39,305 bases of DNA from NCBI GenBank assembly GCA_018817315.1, contig JAHITV010000010.1, positions 1 to 39,305 on the forward strand, read 5' to 3'. The position numbers were made by a program, and so were the translations under genes. Numbering within the stretch: position 1 is the stretch's first letter; every line of letters begins with the position of its first letter. Positions 15,758-23,425 of this stretch are shown in pieces. Origin of the DNA: Patescibacteria group bacterium. GTDB lineage: Bacteria; Patescibacteriota; Patescibacteriia; UBA1558; UBA10009. The notes below the pieces were generated by a model. That model saw nothing but the letters and a program-made list of their open reading frames with translations. It made no database searches and had not been told where the DNA came from.

Positions 15758-15916
15758 ATATTTACCACAGACAGCAGGTTCTGCTTATGAATCAATTCAA
15801 GCAGAGTAATTAGTAAAATAGCCAATTTTGGCTAAAAACTTGCCTGCCGAGGTAATCATTATATTAATTTAGTCTGTGGTAAGCCACAGATTTTATTTAT
15901 ATTTAACATAAGGTTT
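15758..15916 (+). ncRNA. Ribosomal protein L10 leader (autoregulatory 5' UTR)
   Basis: The leader folds as expected for an L10 leader. The closing stem is ACCACAGAC (15764-15772) with GTCTGTGGT (15872-15880), 9 bp perfect. An inner stem is GCAGG (15774-15778) with CCTGC (15843-15847). Local hairpins are TCTGCTT/AAGCAGA (15780-15786/15799-15805) and TAGCC/GGCTA (15819-15834). The conserved word GCCTGCCGAGGT follows. L10 with L12 binds such leaders to control the operon. The 3' strand of the closing stem is shared with a terminator hairpin. Confidence 0.8.
15873..15900 (+). terminator. Attenuator-like terminator inside the L10 leader
   Basis: TCTGTGG (15873-15879) pairs with CCACAGA (15884-15890) over a TAAG loop, followed by TTTTATTTAT. 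The left arm is the same sequence that closes the leader stem with 15764-15772, so stem and terminator are mutually exclusive. Confidence 0.7.
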
Positions 15917-16444
15917 ATGCCTAAAAAAAAGACAAGAAAAGAAGAAGAAGTTAAGCGATTAACTGATTGTTTTAAAGAAGCAAAGTCCGTTGTTTTTACT
16001 AATTTTGACGGTTTGACTGTGGCGGAAAGCGAAGAGCTTAGGGAAAAACTGCGGCAAAAACAGGTGATTTTTCGGGTATCTAAAAAAACTTTACTTAAGA
16101 AAGCTTTAGCTAAAATAGAATCTAAAGATATTGAACTTGATAATTTACGGGGCAATGTGGCAGTTGCTTTTGCTACAGAGGATGAAGTAGCTCCAGCTAG
16201 AGTTTTAGCTAATTTTGCTAAAGACCACGAAAGACTGCATTTGAATTTTGGTATTTTGGAAGGAAAATTAATTACCTTGGAAAAAATAAAAGAATTGGCT
16301 CTTTTGCCTTCTAAAATAGAATTGATTGCCAAAACTGTAGCAACAATCAAAGCTCCGCTTTCTGGGTTAGCTAATGTTTTCGCCGGAAATTTAAGAGGAT
16401 TGGTAAATGTTTTTAATGCCATTAAAGATAAAAAACAGTCTTAA
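15917..16444 (+). CDS. rplJ: 50S ribosomal protein L10 (uL10)
   Basis: Forms the base of the ribosomal stalk that recruits translation factors. The N-terminal half has the L10 pattern (YxNF-like VFTNFDGLTVAESEELREKLR, then FRVSKKTLLKKAL), and the C-terminal helix that carries L7/L12 dimers follows (APLSGLANVFAGNLRGLVNVFNAIKD). The 175-aa length is normal. It lies directly upstream of rplL and behind the L10 leader. Confidence 0.95.
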   Translation: MPKKKTRKEEEVKRLTDCFKEAKSVVFTNFDGLTVAESEELREKLRQKQVIFRVSKKTLLKKALAKIESKDIELDNLRGNVAVAFATEDEVAPARVLANFAKDHERLHLNFGILEGKLITLEKIKELALLPSKIELIAKTVATIKAPLSGLANVFAGNLRGLVNVFNAIKDKKQS

Positions 16445-16473
16445 TATATTATTAATTAATTAAATTAAAATTT

Positions 16474-16887
16474 ATGACAGAAGAAAAAAAAGAAACTTCT
16501 AAAGTAGAAGTTCCGGCAAAATTTAAATCTATTATTGAAGAGATTGAAAAAATGTCGGTGTTAGACTTGGCAGAATTGGTTAAAATTTTGGAAGAAAAAT
16601 TCGGAGTTTCTGCTGCGGCACCAGTGGCGGCAGTGGCAGCTGCACCAGCTGGCGAAGCAGAAGCTAAAGAAGAAAAAACCAGTTTTGATATTGAGTTAAT
16701 TTCCAGCGGCGAAAATAAAATCAATACTATCAAAGCGCTTCGTGAAGTAACTCAACTTGGTTTAAAGGAAGCTAAGGATTTAGTGGACGGTGCACCTAAA
16801 GTAGTTAAAGAAGGTGTTTCTAAAGAGGATGCCGAAACTATCAAAAAGAAGTTAGAAGAAGCTGGCGCTAAAGTTACTTTAAAATAA
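16474..16887 (+). CDS. rplL: 50S ribosomal protein L7/L12 (bL12)
   Basis: Stalk protein that binds EF-Tu and EF-G. It has the N-terminal dimerisation helix pair ([19 protein letters not shown]), an Ala-rich hinge (about residues 48-66) and the conserved C-terminal domain ([20 protein letters not shown], then [14 protein letters not shown]). At 137 aa it is a little longer than the usual 120-130 because of about 10 extra N-terminal residues. It is separated from rplJ by 29 AT-only bases without an SD sequence. Confidence 0.95.
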   Translation: MTEEKKETSKVEVPAKFKSIIEEIEKMSVLDLAELVKILEEKFGVSAAAPVAAVAAAPAGEAEAKEEKTSFDIELISSGENKINTIKALREVTQLGLKEAKDLVDGAPKVVKEGVSKEDAETIKKKLEEAGAKVTLK

Positions 16888-16896
16888 AGTTATTTA

Positions 16897-16931
16897 AAAA
16901 ACAGGGAAACATTCTTAATAACCCTGTTTTT
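16897..16931. terminator. Bidirectional Rho-independent terminator after rplL
   Basis: AAAAACAGGG (16897-16906) pairs with CCCTGTTTTT (16922-16931) across a 15-nt loop. T-runs exist in both readings, so it can end rplJL and also the convergent minus-strand gene at 16948. Confidence 0.85.
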
Positions 16932-16947
16932 TGATTGGTAATTTAAA

Positions 16948-19053
16948 TTATAGGATTGATACAACAAAAAGATTGTTTCCGTTTAAAAGATATGCCTTTT
17001 TTTCTTTTTCTTTGATAATAATATCTTTTAGATTATCAAATTTATCAGAGTAATATTGGCCTATAAGTTCTCCTTCTTTATTTAAAATAATAAACCTTTT
17101 GTTAGTAGGATCTAAAAGATAAATGTTGTTCAATTCAGTGTCAGTATAAATTTTTGTAGCAGAAGTAAGTGTAGGTTCTACTATAATTTCCGGAAAGTCG
17201 GTTTTTTTGCCTGAAGCAAAACGTAAAATTTGACCATTATCTAAAAGTATATATAAATAGCCGTCGACTGCCAGTGAAACCCCCTGATTAATATTGGTCT
17301 TATCAGTTATCCATTTTTTAAGAGCCACAAAACCAACAGAGCTTTGAGTAAAGCGGTAGACCTGACTACTGTCTTTGTCTAAAATATACATTTTATCCAG
17401 ATAAAAATCCAGATCATCTATTTGTTTTAAATCAGCAGGAAGAGTAATAGGAATTTCTTTGCTTTGGTTTTCTTCCAACGAATAAAATTTATGTTCAGCA
17501 GTGTGACCAACGATTTGTTTGGCTCTTGGCCAAAAGCGGAGATTAAAAAGCATCAACTCAAAATCATTAAAAGTTTTTGTTTCCTTGTTTTCTAAATTAA
17601 CTGTAAATAGTTGGTTAGTTGAACCAAAGGCATAAAGGAGCTGGTTATTAATGGCAATTTGCTGAATTTGGGTAGCAGGATCAAGCTGTACGAAATCAAC
17701 TAAAACGGAAGGTTCAGTAATGTTAGTAATCTTCCAAACTTTTTCGGAAAATGTTTGCACTTTGGCAATTATTTCTTCATTTCTGGCCTGTCGTTTTTTA
17801 GTGTTAGTCGGTAATTCTTTTAAGATTTCCCTGATCTCGGTTAATAGTTGTTTAGCTCTAAAAGTGTCATTATAAATAAGTGAAGCTTCAATACCGTTTT
17901 GTTTATTTTCTATTTCTCCTAAAAGTTGCTGATATTTTTCTTCACTTTTCATCAAAGATTGTCGGCGAGTTTGCCAGATAAGATTTTGAGTTAATAACAG
18001 TAAAATAATAACCGTGATAATAACCAGGAACTTATTGATTTTGGAAAGCTTTTTATATTTTTCACTGATATTAACTACCAGACTTTTGAATCCCTCTTTT
18101 AGTTTAGTTGGGGAGCTAAGGTAGGGTAGTATATTTTTAAATTTGTTTTTACTTAATTCTCCGAATTTTTTCACTTTATAAGGTGAGGGTAAAATAAGAT
18201 AGATTTTTTCCAAGAATTTTTTCCGACTAAAAGAAAAGACCAAGGTTTTTTTCTTTATCCGTTCCCTGATTGATTCAAAAAAGGAAGGAGGGGTTAGAAT
18301 TTTTTCCGTTTCTTTTTCAACGGTTAAAAGTTGATCTAAAGAATTTTTTGAAGTAACAGGAGCGCTTAATTTAGTTGGTAATATTTTTTCACTTTCCTCT
18401 ATTTCTATTAGTTTTTTGCCGGCCTGTAAAACTATAAAGAAAAATGAAACTTCCGGTGGGGTTGACTGAAGAATATTATTCAAATGTGCGACAGCGCTTT
18501 TAGGCGGTAAGGTGGAAATAGTTTTTTTAATTTTTTCTAAAGAAATATAATTAATAAGACTTTCTGTGGTAAGGAGAATTTTATCTTCTGGTTTTATTTC
18601 TCCGCTTAGAGTGTAGGAGAAAATTTTATTTTCCGCCTCTTCTGTTCTAGTATTTATATCTTTGATTAAAGTAGGTTTAATTAAGAAAATTTTAATTTTT
18701 CCGAAAGCAGAAAAATAAAGATGGCCGTCTGTGAGAACAGCTACCAGACAATGAAGTCTTTCTAGCCATCTTTTCGGGTTAGGTATGAATTGAGGAATAT
18801 TTTCATTTAAGTAATGTAAAACTTTTTCTAAAATTTTTTCACCGGCAGCCAGGTGCGCCTCTTCCAATGCTTGATAGGCGTGGGAGATAAACTGTTCAAT
18901 AAAAGAATAATCTTCCTGTTTGTTGGAATCTATTTCTATGATAATTATCAGCTGAACCTCTGGATTTTCTGAAGACGGCTGAATTAAAATTTCACCGGCC
19001 TTTTGACTGTGATGGGAATCATGAATCATCAGATGCGCTATTTTAGAAATCAT
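16948..19053 (-). CDS. PP2C-like N-domain, one membrane segment and extracellular propeller-like C-domain
   Basis: A 701-aa protein in three parts. Residues 1-210 resemble the strand pattern of PPM/PP2C phosphatases (HLMIHDSHHSQKAGEILIQ, LVAVLTDGHLYFSAFGKIKI, KPEDKILLTTESLINYI), but I cannot find the usual metal-binding aspartate motif, so activity is doubtful. After a basic linker there is one membrane segment at about residues 341-360. A coiled-coil stretch and repeated strands typical of a beta-propeller (for example LYAFGSTNQLFTVNLENK, LYILLDNGQILRFASGK) follow outside. It may be a sensor or scaffold in the envelope. It is divergent from the winged-helix gene; a TATAAT on the minus strand (19087-19082) may be its -10. 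Confidence 0.6.
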   Translation of the reverse strand: MISKIAHLMIHDSHHSQKAGEILIQPSSENPEVQLIIIIEIDSNKQEDYSFIEQFISHAYQALEEAHLAAGEKILEKVLHYLNENIPQFIPNPKRWLERLHCLVAVLTDGHLYFSAFGKIKIFLIKPTLIKDINTRTEEAENKIFSYTLSGEIKPEDKILLTTESLINYISLEKIKKTISTLPPKSAVAHLNNILQSTPPEVSFFFIVLQAGKKLIEIEESEKILPTKLSAPVTSKNSLDQLLTVEKETEKILTPPSFFESIRERIKKKTLVFSFSRKKFLEKIYLILPSPYKVKKFGELSKNKFKNILPYLSSPTKLKEGFKSLVVNISEKYKKLSKINKFLVIITVIILLLLTQNLIWQTRRQSLMKSEEKYQQLLGEIENKQNGIEASLIYNDTFRAKQLLTEIREILKELPTNTKKRQARNEEIIAKVQTFSEKVWKITNITEPSVLVDFVQLDPATQIQQIAINNQLLYAFGSTNQLFTVNLENKETKTFNDFELMLFNLRFWPRAKQIVGHTAEHKFYSLEENQSKEIPITLPADLKQIDDLDFYLDKMYILDKDSSQVYRFTQSSVGFVALKKWITDKTNINQGVSLAVDGYLYILLDNGQILRFASGKKTDFPEIIVEPTLTSATKIYTDTELNNIYLLDPTNKRFIILNKEGELIGQYYSDKFDNLKDIIIKEKEKKAYLLNGNNLFVVSIL

Positions 19054-19169
19054 AATTTACTTGTCAGAAAGTTATAGAATGATTATACTATATTTAGACT
19101 TTTTAGTATACATGAATAAATCCCGCATTTTTCTTCGGAATATTTGGGAAAGACAGGGGACAATAATCA

Positions 19170-19730
19170 ATGCTTGAACAATTATTTGGTTCACGTACAC
19201 GGACAAAACTTTTGCATCTTTTTTTGGAAAATAAAGAGCAGTCTTTTTTTGTAAGAGAAATCTGCCGCGCTATTAATGAGAGAATAAATTCAGTAAGAAG
19301 AGAACTACAAAATTTAGAAAAATTCGGTTTAATTATTTCTAAAACGGTGGAGCAAAAAAGATTTTATAAAATTGATGGTAATTTTCCTATTGTCAGTGAA
19401 TTACAGTTATTGTTTGATAAATCAAAGATTTTAATTGAAAAGATGATTAGCCAGAAAGCTTTAAAGCTGGAAGGATTAAAATATTTTGCTTTAACCGGTC
19501 AGTTTACTAAGGAAGAAGATATTCCTACTGATGTTTTACTGGTTGGTAAGATCCCCAGAGAAGCATTGGAAAAATTCATTAAAGGAATAGAAAAGACTTA
19601 TGGTCGTCATATTCGCTACACTTATTTTACCACCCAAGAGTTTAATTTACGTAAAGATTTAACTGATAAATTTCTTTATTCCATAATTAACGGTCAAAAA
19701 ATTGTTTTAGTAAATAAAATAGGTATCTGA
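19170..19730 (+). CDS. Winged-helix (ArsR-like) regulator with nucleotidyltransferase-like C-domain
   Basis: Residues 1-75 form a winged helix: GSRTRTKLLHLFLENKEQSF, recognition-helix region INSVRRELQNLEKFGLI and a wing EQKRFYKID. Residues 90-186 look like a degenerate nucleotidyltransferase fold (LKYFALTGQF, TDVLLVGKIPREALEKFI) without a clear GS/DxD active site. This domain pair is frequent in CPR genomes; its targets are unknown. A 21-codon ORF (ATG 19112 to TGA 19177) overlaps the start and could act as a leader peptide, but this is weak. It is divergent from the PP2C-like gene, which is a candidate target. Confidence 0.7.
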   Translation: MLEQLFGSRTRTKLLHLFLENKEQSFFVREICRAINERINSVRRELQNLEKFGLIISKTVEQKRFYKIDGNFPIVSELQLLFDKSKILIEKMISQKALKLEGLKYFALTGQFTKEEDIPTDVLLVGKIPREALEKFIKGIEKTYGRHIRYTYFTTQEFNLRKDLTDKFLYSIINGQKIVLVNKIGI

Positions 19731-19766
19731 TTGGGATTTTTTGTAGGGAGGATTTTAAGATAAATT

Positions 19767-20948
19767 ATGCAAAAACAGGTGAGTTTTAAGAATTCTAAAG
19801 GCCAACGTTTGGTTGGTGTTTTAAATATTCCCCCAGGTAAGGGGCCTTTTCCGGGGGTTATTTTAGTGCATGGTTTTAGTACTGGTTATGAAATCAATCA
19901 TATTGTCAATCAAGCCGCCCAAAAATTTTATAAAGCTGACTTTATTACTTTAAGATTTAATTTTTCTTCTTATCCACCAAGCAGCGGAACTTACCAGCAA
20001 TGTTTAATTAACCAATTTGTCAGCGATCTTAAAAAAGCTTTGGATTTTTTAAAAAAACAGCCCAAAGTTTCCAAAAATCGGATCGGCCTGGCTGGACATA
20101 GTTTAGGCGGATATGATGTTTTAATGGCAGCAGTGCAATTTCAAGGACAGTTTAGGCCCTTAGTAACTTTTGCCAGCGTTTATGATTTTGAATCAGTTTT
20201 AAAAAATTATTTTAAGGCAGGAAAAATAAATGAGATAGAAAAAGACTTTTGGATAGTTAACGGCAAGAAAGTCACAACCAAATTTATGAAAGGCAAATTT
20301 TTTAATCCAACTGATAATATTTTTAAAAGGATTAGCTGTCCAACTTTATTGATTCATGGAACTAAGGATCAGCTGGTACCGTTTATTTCAGCTAAGAAAA
20401 TTTTTAATTTATTAGAATGTCCCAAAGAGTTGAAAATGATAAAAAATAGTAGTCATAGTTTTAAGTCTGAAATTTTTACTAAACAGGCGGTCAGTGCCGC
20501 TTTAAGATGGTTTAATAAATATTTAAAGAAAAGGAAAGAGAAAGTAGTTAGTTGTTATGTAGAATATCAAGGAAAAATTTTATTACTTAAACGAAGTAAC
20601 AGGGTAGGGAACTATAAAAATTGTTGGTCAGCTGTAGGTGGTTATCTGGAAGAAGGAGAAATTAGTTTAAAAGCAGCTAAGCGGGAGATAAGGGAAGAAC
20701 TAAATGTTAAAGTCACTTCCAAAAATCATTATAAAGTTGGTAAGCCCTATATTTTTGATGATAAAAAAAATGATTTACTCTTACATCTTCATCCTGTTTT
20801 GTTCAGTTTAAAAAGAAAACCCAAAATTAAAATAGATTGGGAGCATACTGCTTATCAGTGGGTTAGTCTAAAGGATATTTTTAAATATAAAAAAATTAAT
20901 CCTCATTTAAAACTAGATTTAATTAATTTGGGTTTGATTAAAAAATGA
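19767..20948 (+). CDS. Alpha/beta hydrolase fused to a Nudix hydrolase
   Basis: Residues 1-255 are an alpha/beta hydrolase of the dienelactone-hydrolase/esterase type: oxyanion region VILVHGFS, nucleophile elbow AGHSLGG (Ser112), Asp in HGTKDQLVP (about residue 201) and His in NSSHSF (about 230). Residues 265-393 are a Nudix domain with GGYLEEGEISLKAAKREIRE continuing EELNV, a full Nudix box except that the last Gly is Asn. The reading frame is continuous and the linker (KKRKEK) is short, so this is a true fusion rather than two genes. The substrates are unknown. It overlaps tsaB by 4 bp (ATGA). Confidence 0.88.
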   Translation: MQKQVSFKNSKGQRLVGVLNIPPGKGPFPGVILVHGFSTGYEINHIVNQAAQKFYKADFITLRFNFSSYPPSSGTYQQCLINQFVSDLKKALDFLKKQPKVSKNRIGLAGHSLGGYDVLMAAVQFQGQFRPLVTFASVYDFESVLKNYFKAGKINEIEKDFWIVNGKKVTTKFMKGKFFNPTDNIFKRISCPTLLIHGTKDQLVPFISAKKIFNLLECPKELKMIKNSSHSFKSEIFTKQAVSAALRWFNKYLKKRKEKVVSCYVEYQGKILLLKRSNRVGNYKNCWSAVGGYLEEGEISLKAAKREIREELNVKVTSKNHYKVGKPYIFDDKKNDLLLHLHPVLFSLKRKPKIKIDWEHTAYQWVSLKDIFKYKKINPHLKLDLINLGLIKK

Positions 20949-21361
20949 TTTTATTAATTAACAGCTCACAAACTGATTTAATTCAACTTAAGCTTATTTC
21001 AGAAAATAAAATAGTTGATCAATCAGAAAACAGAGAAAAGTTCAGACAATCAGAATTATTATTAGGAATGATTGATAAGTTGCTGCAAAAAAATAAGGTC
21101 AGTTTAAAATCACTGAAATGTTTAGCTGTGGTTTCTGGTCCTGGTGCTTTTAGCGCTTTACGTTTGGGCGTGGCTACAGCCAATGCTATGGCTTGGACAT
21201 TAAGTGTTCCTGTTATTGAATTAAGCGTCAGTCAAGCAAATAGTCATTCATTATTTAAGATTATCAATCAAAAATCAAAGAAAATTAAAGTTTTTAAATC
21301 GATTATTCCTAAATACGGCAAAGAACCGAATATTACTGTAGCGAAGAAATCAAATAACTAA
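20945..21361 (+). CDS. tsaB: TsaB-like protein for tRNA threonylcarbamoyladenosine synthesis, short form
   Basis: TsaB is an inactive Kae1/TsaD paralogue that supports t6A37 formation with TsaD and TsaE. The N-terminal ASKHA half is clear: ILLINSSQTD at the start and VVSGPGAFSALRLGVATANA at about residues 62-81. At 138 aa it lacks much of the second half of the about 220-230-aa bacterial protein, and ends with IIPKYGKEPNITVAKK, a tail like that seen in full-length proteins. It keeps the dimer-forming N-domain. Translation is coupled to the hydrolase-Nudix gene by a 4-bp overlap. Confidence 0.8.
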   Translation: MILLINSSQTDLIQLKLISENKIVDQSENREKFRQSELLLGMIDKLLQKNKVSLKSLKCLAVVSGPGAFSALRLGVATANAMAWTLSVPVIELSVSQANSHSLFKIINQKSKKIKVFKSIIPKYGKEPNITVAKKSNN

Positions 21362-21374
21362 AATAATTTACAAG

Positions 21375-21400
21375 ACAGTTAGTTTCTAAACTGTTTTTTT
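21375..21400 (+). terminator. Rho-independent terminator after tsaB
   Basis: ACAGTT (21375-21380) pairs with AACTGT (21389-21394), followed by T7 in total to 21400. The stem is short but in the right place, 14 bp after the tsaB stop. Confidence 0.6.
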
Positions 21401-21445
21401 ATCTGCTTCTTTTCATAAATATTAGAAAATGTCATAACTTATCCT

Positions 21446-21477
21446 CAACCCGCCGATTCGGCGGGGGGTTGTTTTTT
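21446..21477 (+). terminator. GC-rich hairpin with T-run upstream of mraZ
   Basis: CAACCCGCC and GGCGGGGGGTTG flank a GATTC loop and are followed by T6 (21472-21477). It fits a second terminator between tsaB and the mraZ promoter. It is also one of the GC-rich mini-palindromes of the window, and its T-run overlaps the candidate mraZ -35. Confidence 0.6.
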
Positions 21478-21497
21478 GGAGTTAGGTGGTGTATAAT
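21469..21497 (+). promoter_or_regulatory. Promoter of the mraZ cluster
   Basis: TTGTTT (21469-21474), a 17-bp spacer, then TATAAT (21492-21497). The start would be near 21504, leaving a leader of almost 100 nt before mraZ. A GTGG box lies inside the spacer and three lie just after the start site. Confidence 0.6.
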
Positions 21498-21552
21498 TGT
21501 AATATAGTGGTATAAAGTGGATAAATGTGGGGATAAACCATAGATAATGTGG
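21486..21552 (+). promoter_or_regulatory. MraZ operator: five helically phased GTGG boxes
   Basis: GTGG occurs at 21486, 21507, 21517, 21527 and 21549, at distances of 21, 10, 10 and 22 bp. All five therefore lie on about the same face of the helix. The three central boxes are in near-identical 10-bp units (ATAGTGGT, AAAGTGGA, AATGTGGG). MraZ is known to bind tandem GTGG-type repeats before its own gene, and the position here would repress transcription. Confidence 0.75.
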
Positions 21553-21601
21553 ATATCCAAAGATATTTAAAGACTAATTAAGCGTTATTTCTTTAAATTT
21601 T

Positions 21602-22033
21602 ATGTTTATTGGCGAATATAGTCATACATTGGATGAGAAGAACAGATTAGCTATTCCAGCTAAATTTAGGGCAATTTTAGCCAAAGGGGCAGTAGTGACC
21701 AAAGGTTTAGATCATTGCCTTTTTTTATACACCAAAGAAGCATGGAATGAATTAGCTAAAAAACTTGCTCAACTGCCGGTTAGTCAGGCCAATACCAGAG
21801 CTTTTTCCCGTTTGATGTTGGCTGGAGCCATGGATGTTGCTTTAGATAAACAGGGGAGAATAGTTTTACCTGATTATTTAAAGAAGTACGCTTCCTTGCA
21901 TAAGAAATTAATCATTACCGGTTTAATGAACCGTTTAGAAATTTGGGACGCTGAACTTTGGGGGAAATATAAATCAAATACAGAAAAATCCAGCGAAGAC
22001 ATTGCCGAAGCTTTGGGCGAACTGGCAGTTTAA
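21602..22033 (+). CDS. mraZ: Transcriptional regulator MraZ
   Basis: A 143-aa double SpoVT/AbrB-like protein that forms rings and controls the division and cell-wall cluster. The first half is MFIGEYSHTLDEKNRLAIPA, with DEKNR in place of the usual DxKGR; the second half keeps DKQGRIVLP. Such proteins bind the repeated GTGG boxes found just upstream. It is first in the run mraZ-rsmH-ftsL-ftsI-murF and starts without an SD sequence. Confidence 0.95.
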   Translation: MFIGEYSHTLDEKNRLAIPAKFRAILAKGAVVTKGLDHCLFLYTKEAWNELAKKLAQLPVSQANTRAFSRLMLAGAMDVALDKQGRIVLPDYLKKYASLHKKLIITGLMNRLEIWDAELWGKYKSNTEKSSEDIAEALGELAV

Positions 22034-22047
22034 TAAAAAAGTTAATA

Positions 22048-22986
22048 ATGGAATATTTTCATCAGCCGGTTTTAGTCTCAGAAGTTATTGATTTTTTGAA
22101 CCCTCGTTCCAATCAAAATGTCATTGATGCGACAATCGGTGGCGGCGGACATGCAGAAACAATTTTAAAAAAAACAGCGCCCAATGGACATCTTCTGGGT
22201 TTGGATAGAGATCCTAGAGCCATTACTGCTGCTTCTAAAAATTTAAAAAAATTTAATTCAAGAGTTACTCTAATCTGTGATTCCTATAAAAACATAAACA
22301 AAATAATAAATGAACAAAGATCTTTTATACACTATCATCATCTTTTACTTGATCTGGGTTTATCGTCAGCTCAGGTGGCGCCTGATGAACCGCGAGGTTT
22401 TTCTTTTCAATCTCAAGAAGCGCTAGATATGCGCTTTGGTCCCCAAAGTGATCTGACAGCGGAAAAAATTATAAATCAGTGGAAAGAATTAGATTTAATA
22501 AATATTTTCCAAAATTACGGCGAGGAAAGATTCGCCAGACAAATTGCCAAAAATATAGGGCTTTACCGGAAGGATAAACCAATTAAAACTGCCGGAGATT
22601 TAGTTAAGTTGATTATGAGGGTTTATGGAGGGAAGCGGGGCAAGATACATCCAGCCACTAAAATTTTTCAGGCCTTAAGAATTGCCGTTAACGACGAGCT
22701 TAATGTTTTAAAAAGCTCCTTGCCCGAGATGTTAGATATTTTGCCAGTGGGAGGAAGAATGGCCGTGATTAGTTATCATTCATTGGAGGATAGAATTGTA
22801 AAATTTTTTTTCAAAGAGGAAGCAAAGGATTGTTTATGCCCCAAAGAAATTCCTGTTTGTCAATGTCATCATCAGGCCGGTTTAAAGATTTTAACCAAAA
22901 AAGTTATTAAACCCAGTCTTTCAGAAATTAAAGAAAACCCGCGCAGTCGTAGTGCAAAATTAAGAGTAGTTGAAAAAATAGTTTAA
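22048..22986 (+). CDS. rsmH: 16S rRNA (cytosine-1402-N4)-methyltransferase
   Basis: Methylates N4 of C1402 in the ribosomal P site using SAM. Landmarks are HQPVLVSEVIDFL at the start, DATIGGGGHAETIL (SAM site, about residues 27-40), LLDLGLSSAQ, RGFSFQ, LDMRFG, KIFQALRIAVNDEL and ISYHSLEDRIVK. The 312-aa length is typical. Its place directly after mraZ is the usual order. Confidence 0.96.
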   Translation: MEYFHQPVLVSEVIDFLNPRSNQNVIDATIGGGGHAETILKKTAPNGHLLGLDRDPRAITAASKNLKKFNSRVTLICDSYKNINKIINEQRSFIHYHHLLLDLGLSSAQVAPDEPRGFSFQSQEALDMRFGPQSDLTAEKIINQWKELDLINIFQNYGEERFARQIAKNIGLYRKDKPIKTAGDLVKLIMRVYGGKRGKIHPATKIFQALRIAVNDELNVLKSSLPEMLDILPVGGRMAVISYHSLEDRIVKFFFKEEAKDCLCPKEIPVCQCHHQAGLKILTKKVIKPSLSEIKENPRSRSAKLRVVEKIV

Positions 22987-23040
22987 ATAATAATTAAGAA
23001 ATCAAGCTAAGCTTGATAAAAAATAAAAATAAAAACAAAT

Positions 23041-23397
23041 ATGATTAAATCAAAAGTTTATCCAAGATTATTTGCTCCCACTAATCAACCGACAGCCACC
23101 ACTAAATTCATGACTTTAATCAGTAATTACAAGATCATCATTTTTTGTTTGAGTATTATAAGTCTTTTATCTTATTTAGTGATTGTCAACAGAACCAACA
23201 CGATGGGTTATGAAATCGCTGAAATGGAACTTAGGATCAATAATCTAAAGGAACAGCATCGAGATTTAGAAAGTAAAGCTACCGAACTGCAGTCTATGCA
23301 GAGAATTAAATCAGTTAGTAATTCTGTGCTAAGTATGGTAGAAGCAGAAAATTTTGACTATATTTTGCCGGAACAAACATCTGTGGCTGTTAAGTAG
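23041..23397 (+). CDS. ftsL: FtsL-like septal membrane protein
   Basis: A 118-aa bitopic protein: basic N-terminus, one membrane segment (IIIFCLSIISLLSYLVIV, about residues 31-48), then a coiled coil (EMELRINNLKEQHRDLESKA). FtsL/FtsB-type proteins form the divisome core that activates FtsWI. The sequence is poorly conserved, so the name depends mainly on topology and its place between rsmH and ftsI. Confidence 0.7.
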   Translation: MIKSKVYPRLFAPTNQPTATTKFMTLISNYKIIIFCLSIISLLSYLVIVNRTNTMGYEIAEMELRINNLKEQHRDLESKATELQSMQRIKSVSNSVLSMVEAENFDYILPEQTSVAVK

Positions 23398-23425
23398 GGT
23401 TGATATAATTATTTATATTTAAAAA

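Noticed and set aside
15859-16733. Long minus-strand ORFs opposite rplJ and rplL
   Set aside because: They are shadows of the ribosomal protein genes, caused by codon bias on the coding strand.
19112-19177. 21-codon ORF overlapping the start of the winged-helix gene
   Set aside because: Possible leader peptide, but no SD sequence or regulatory fold supports it; only mentioned with the gene.
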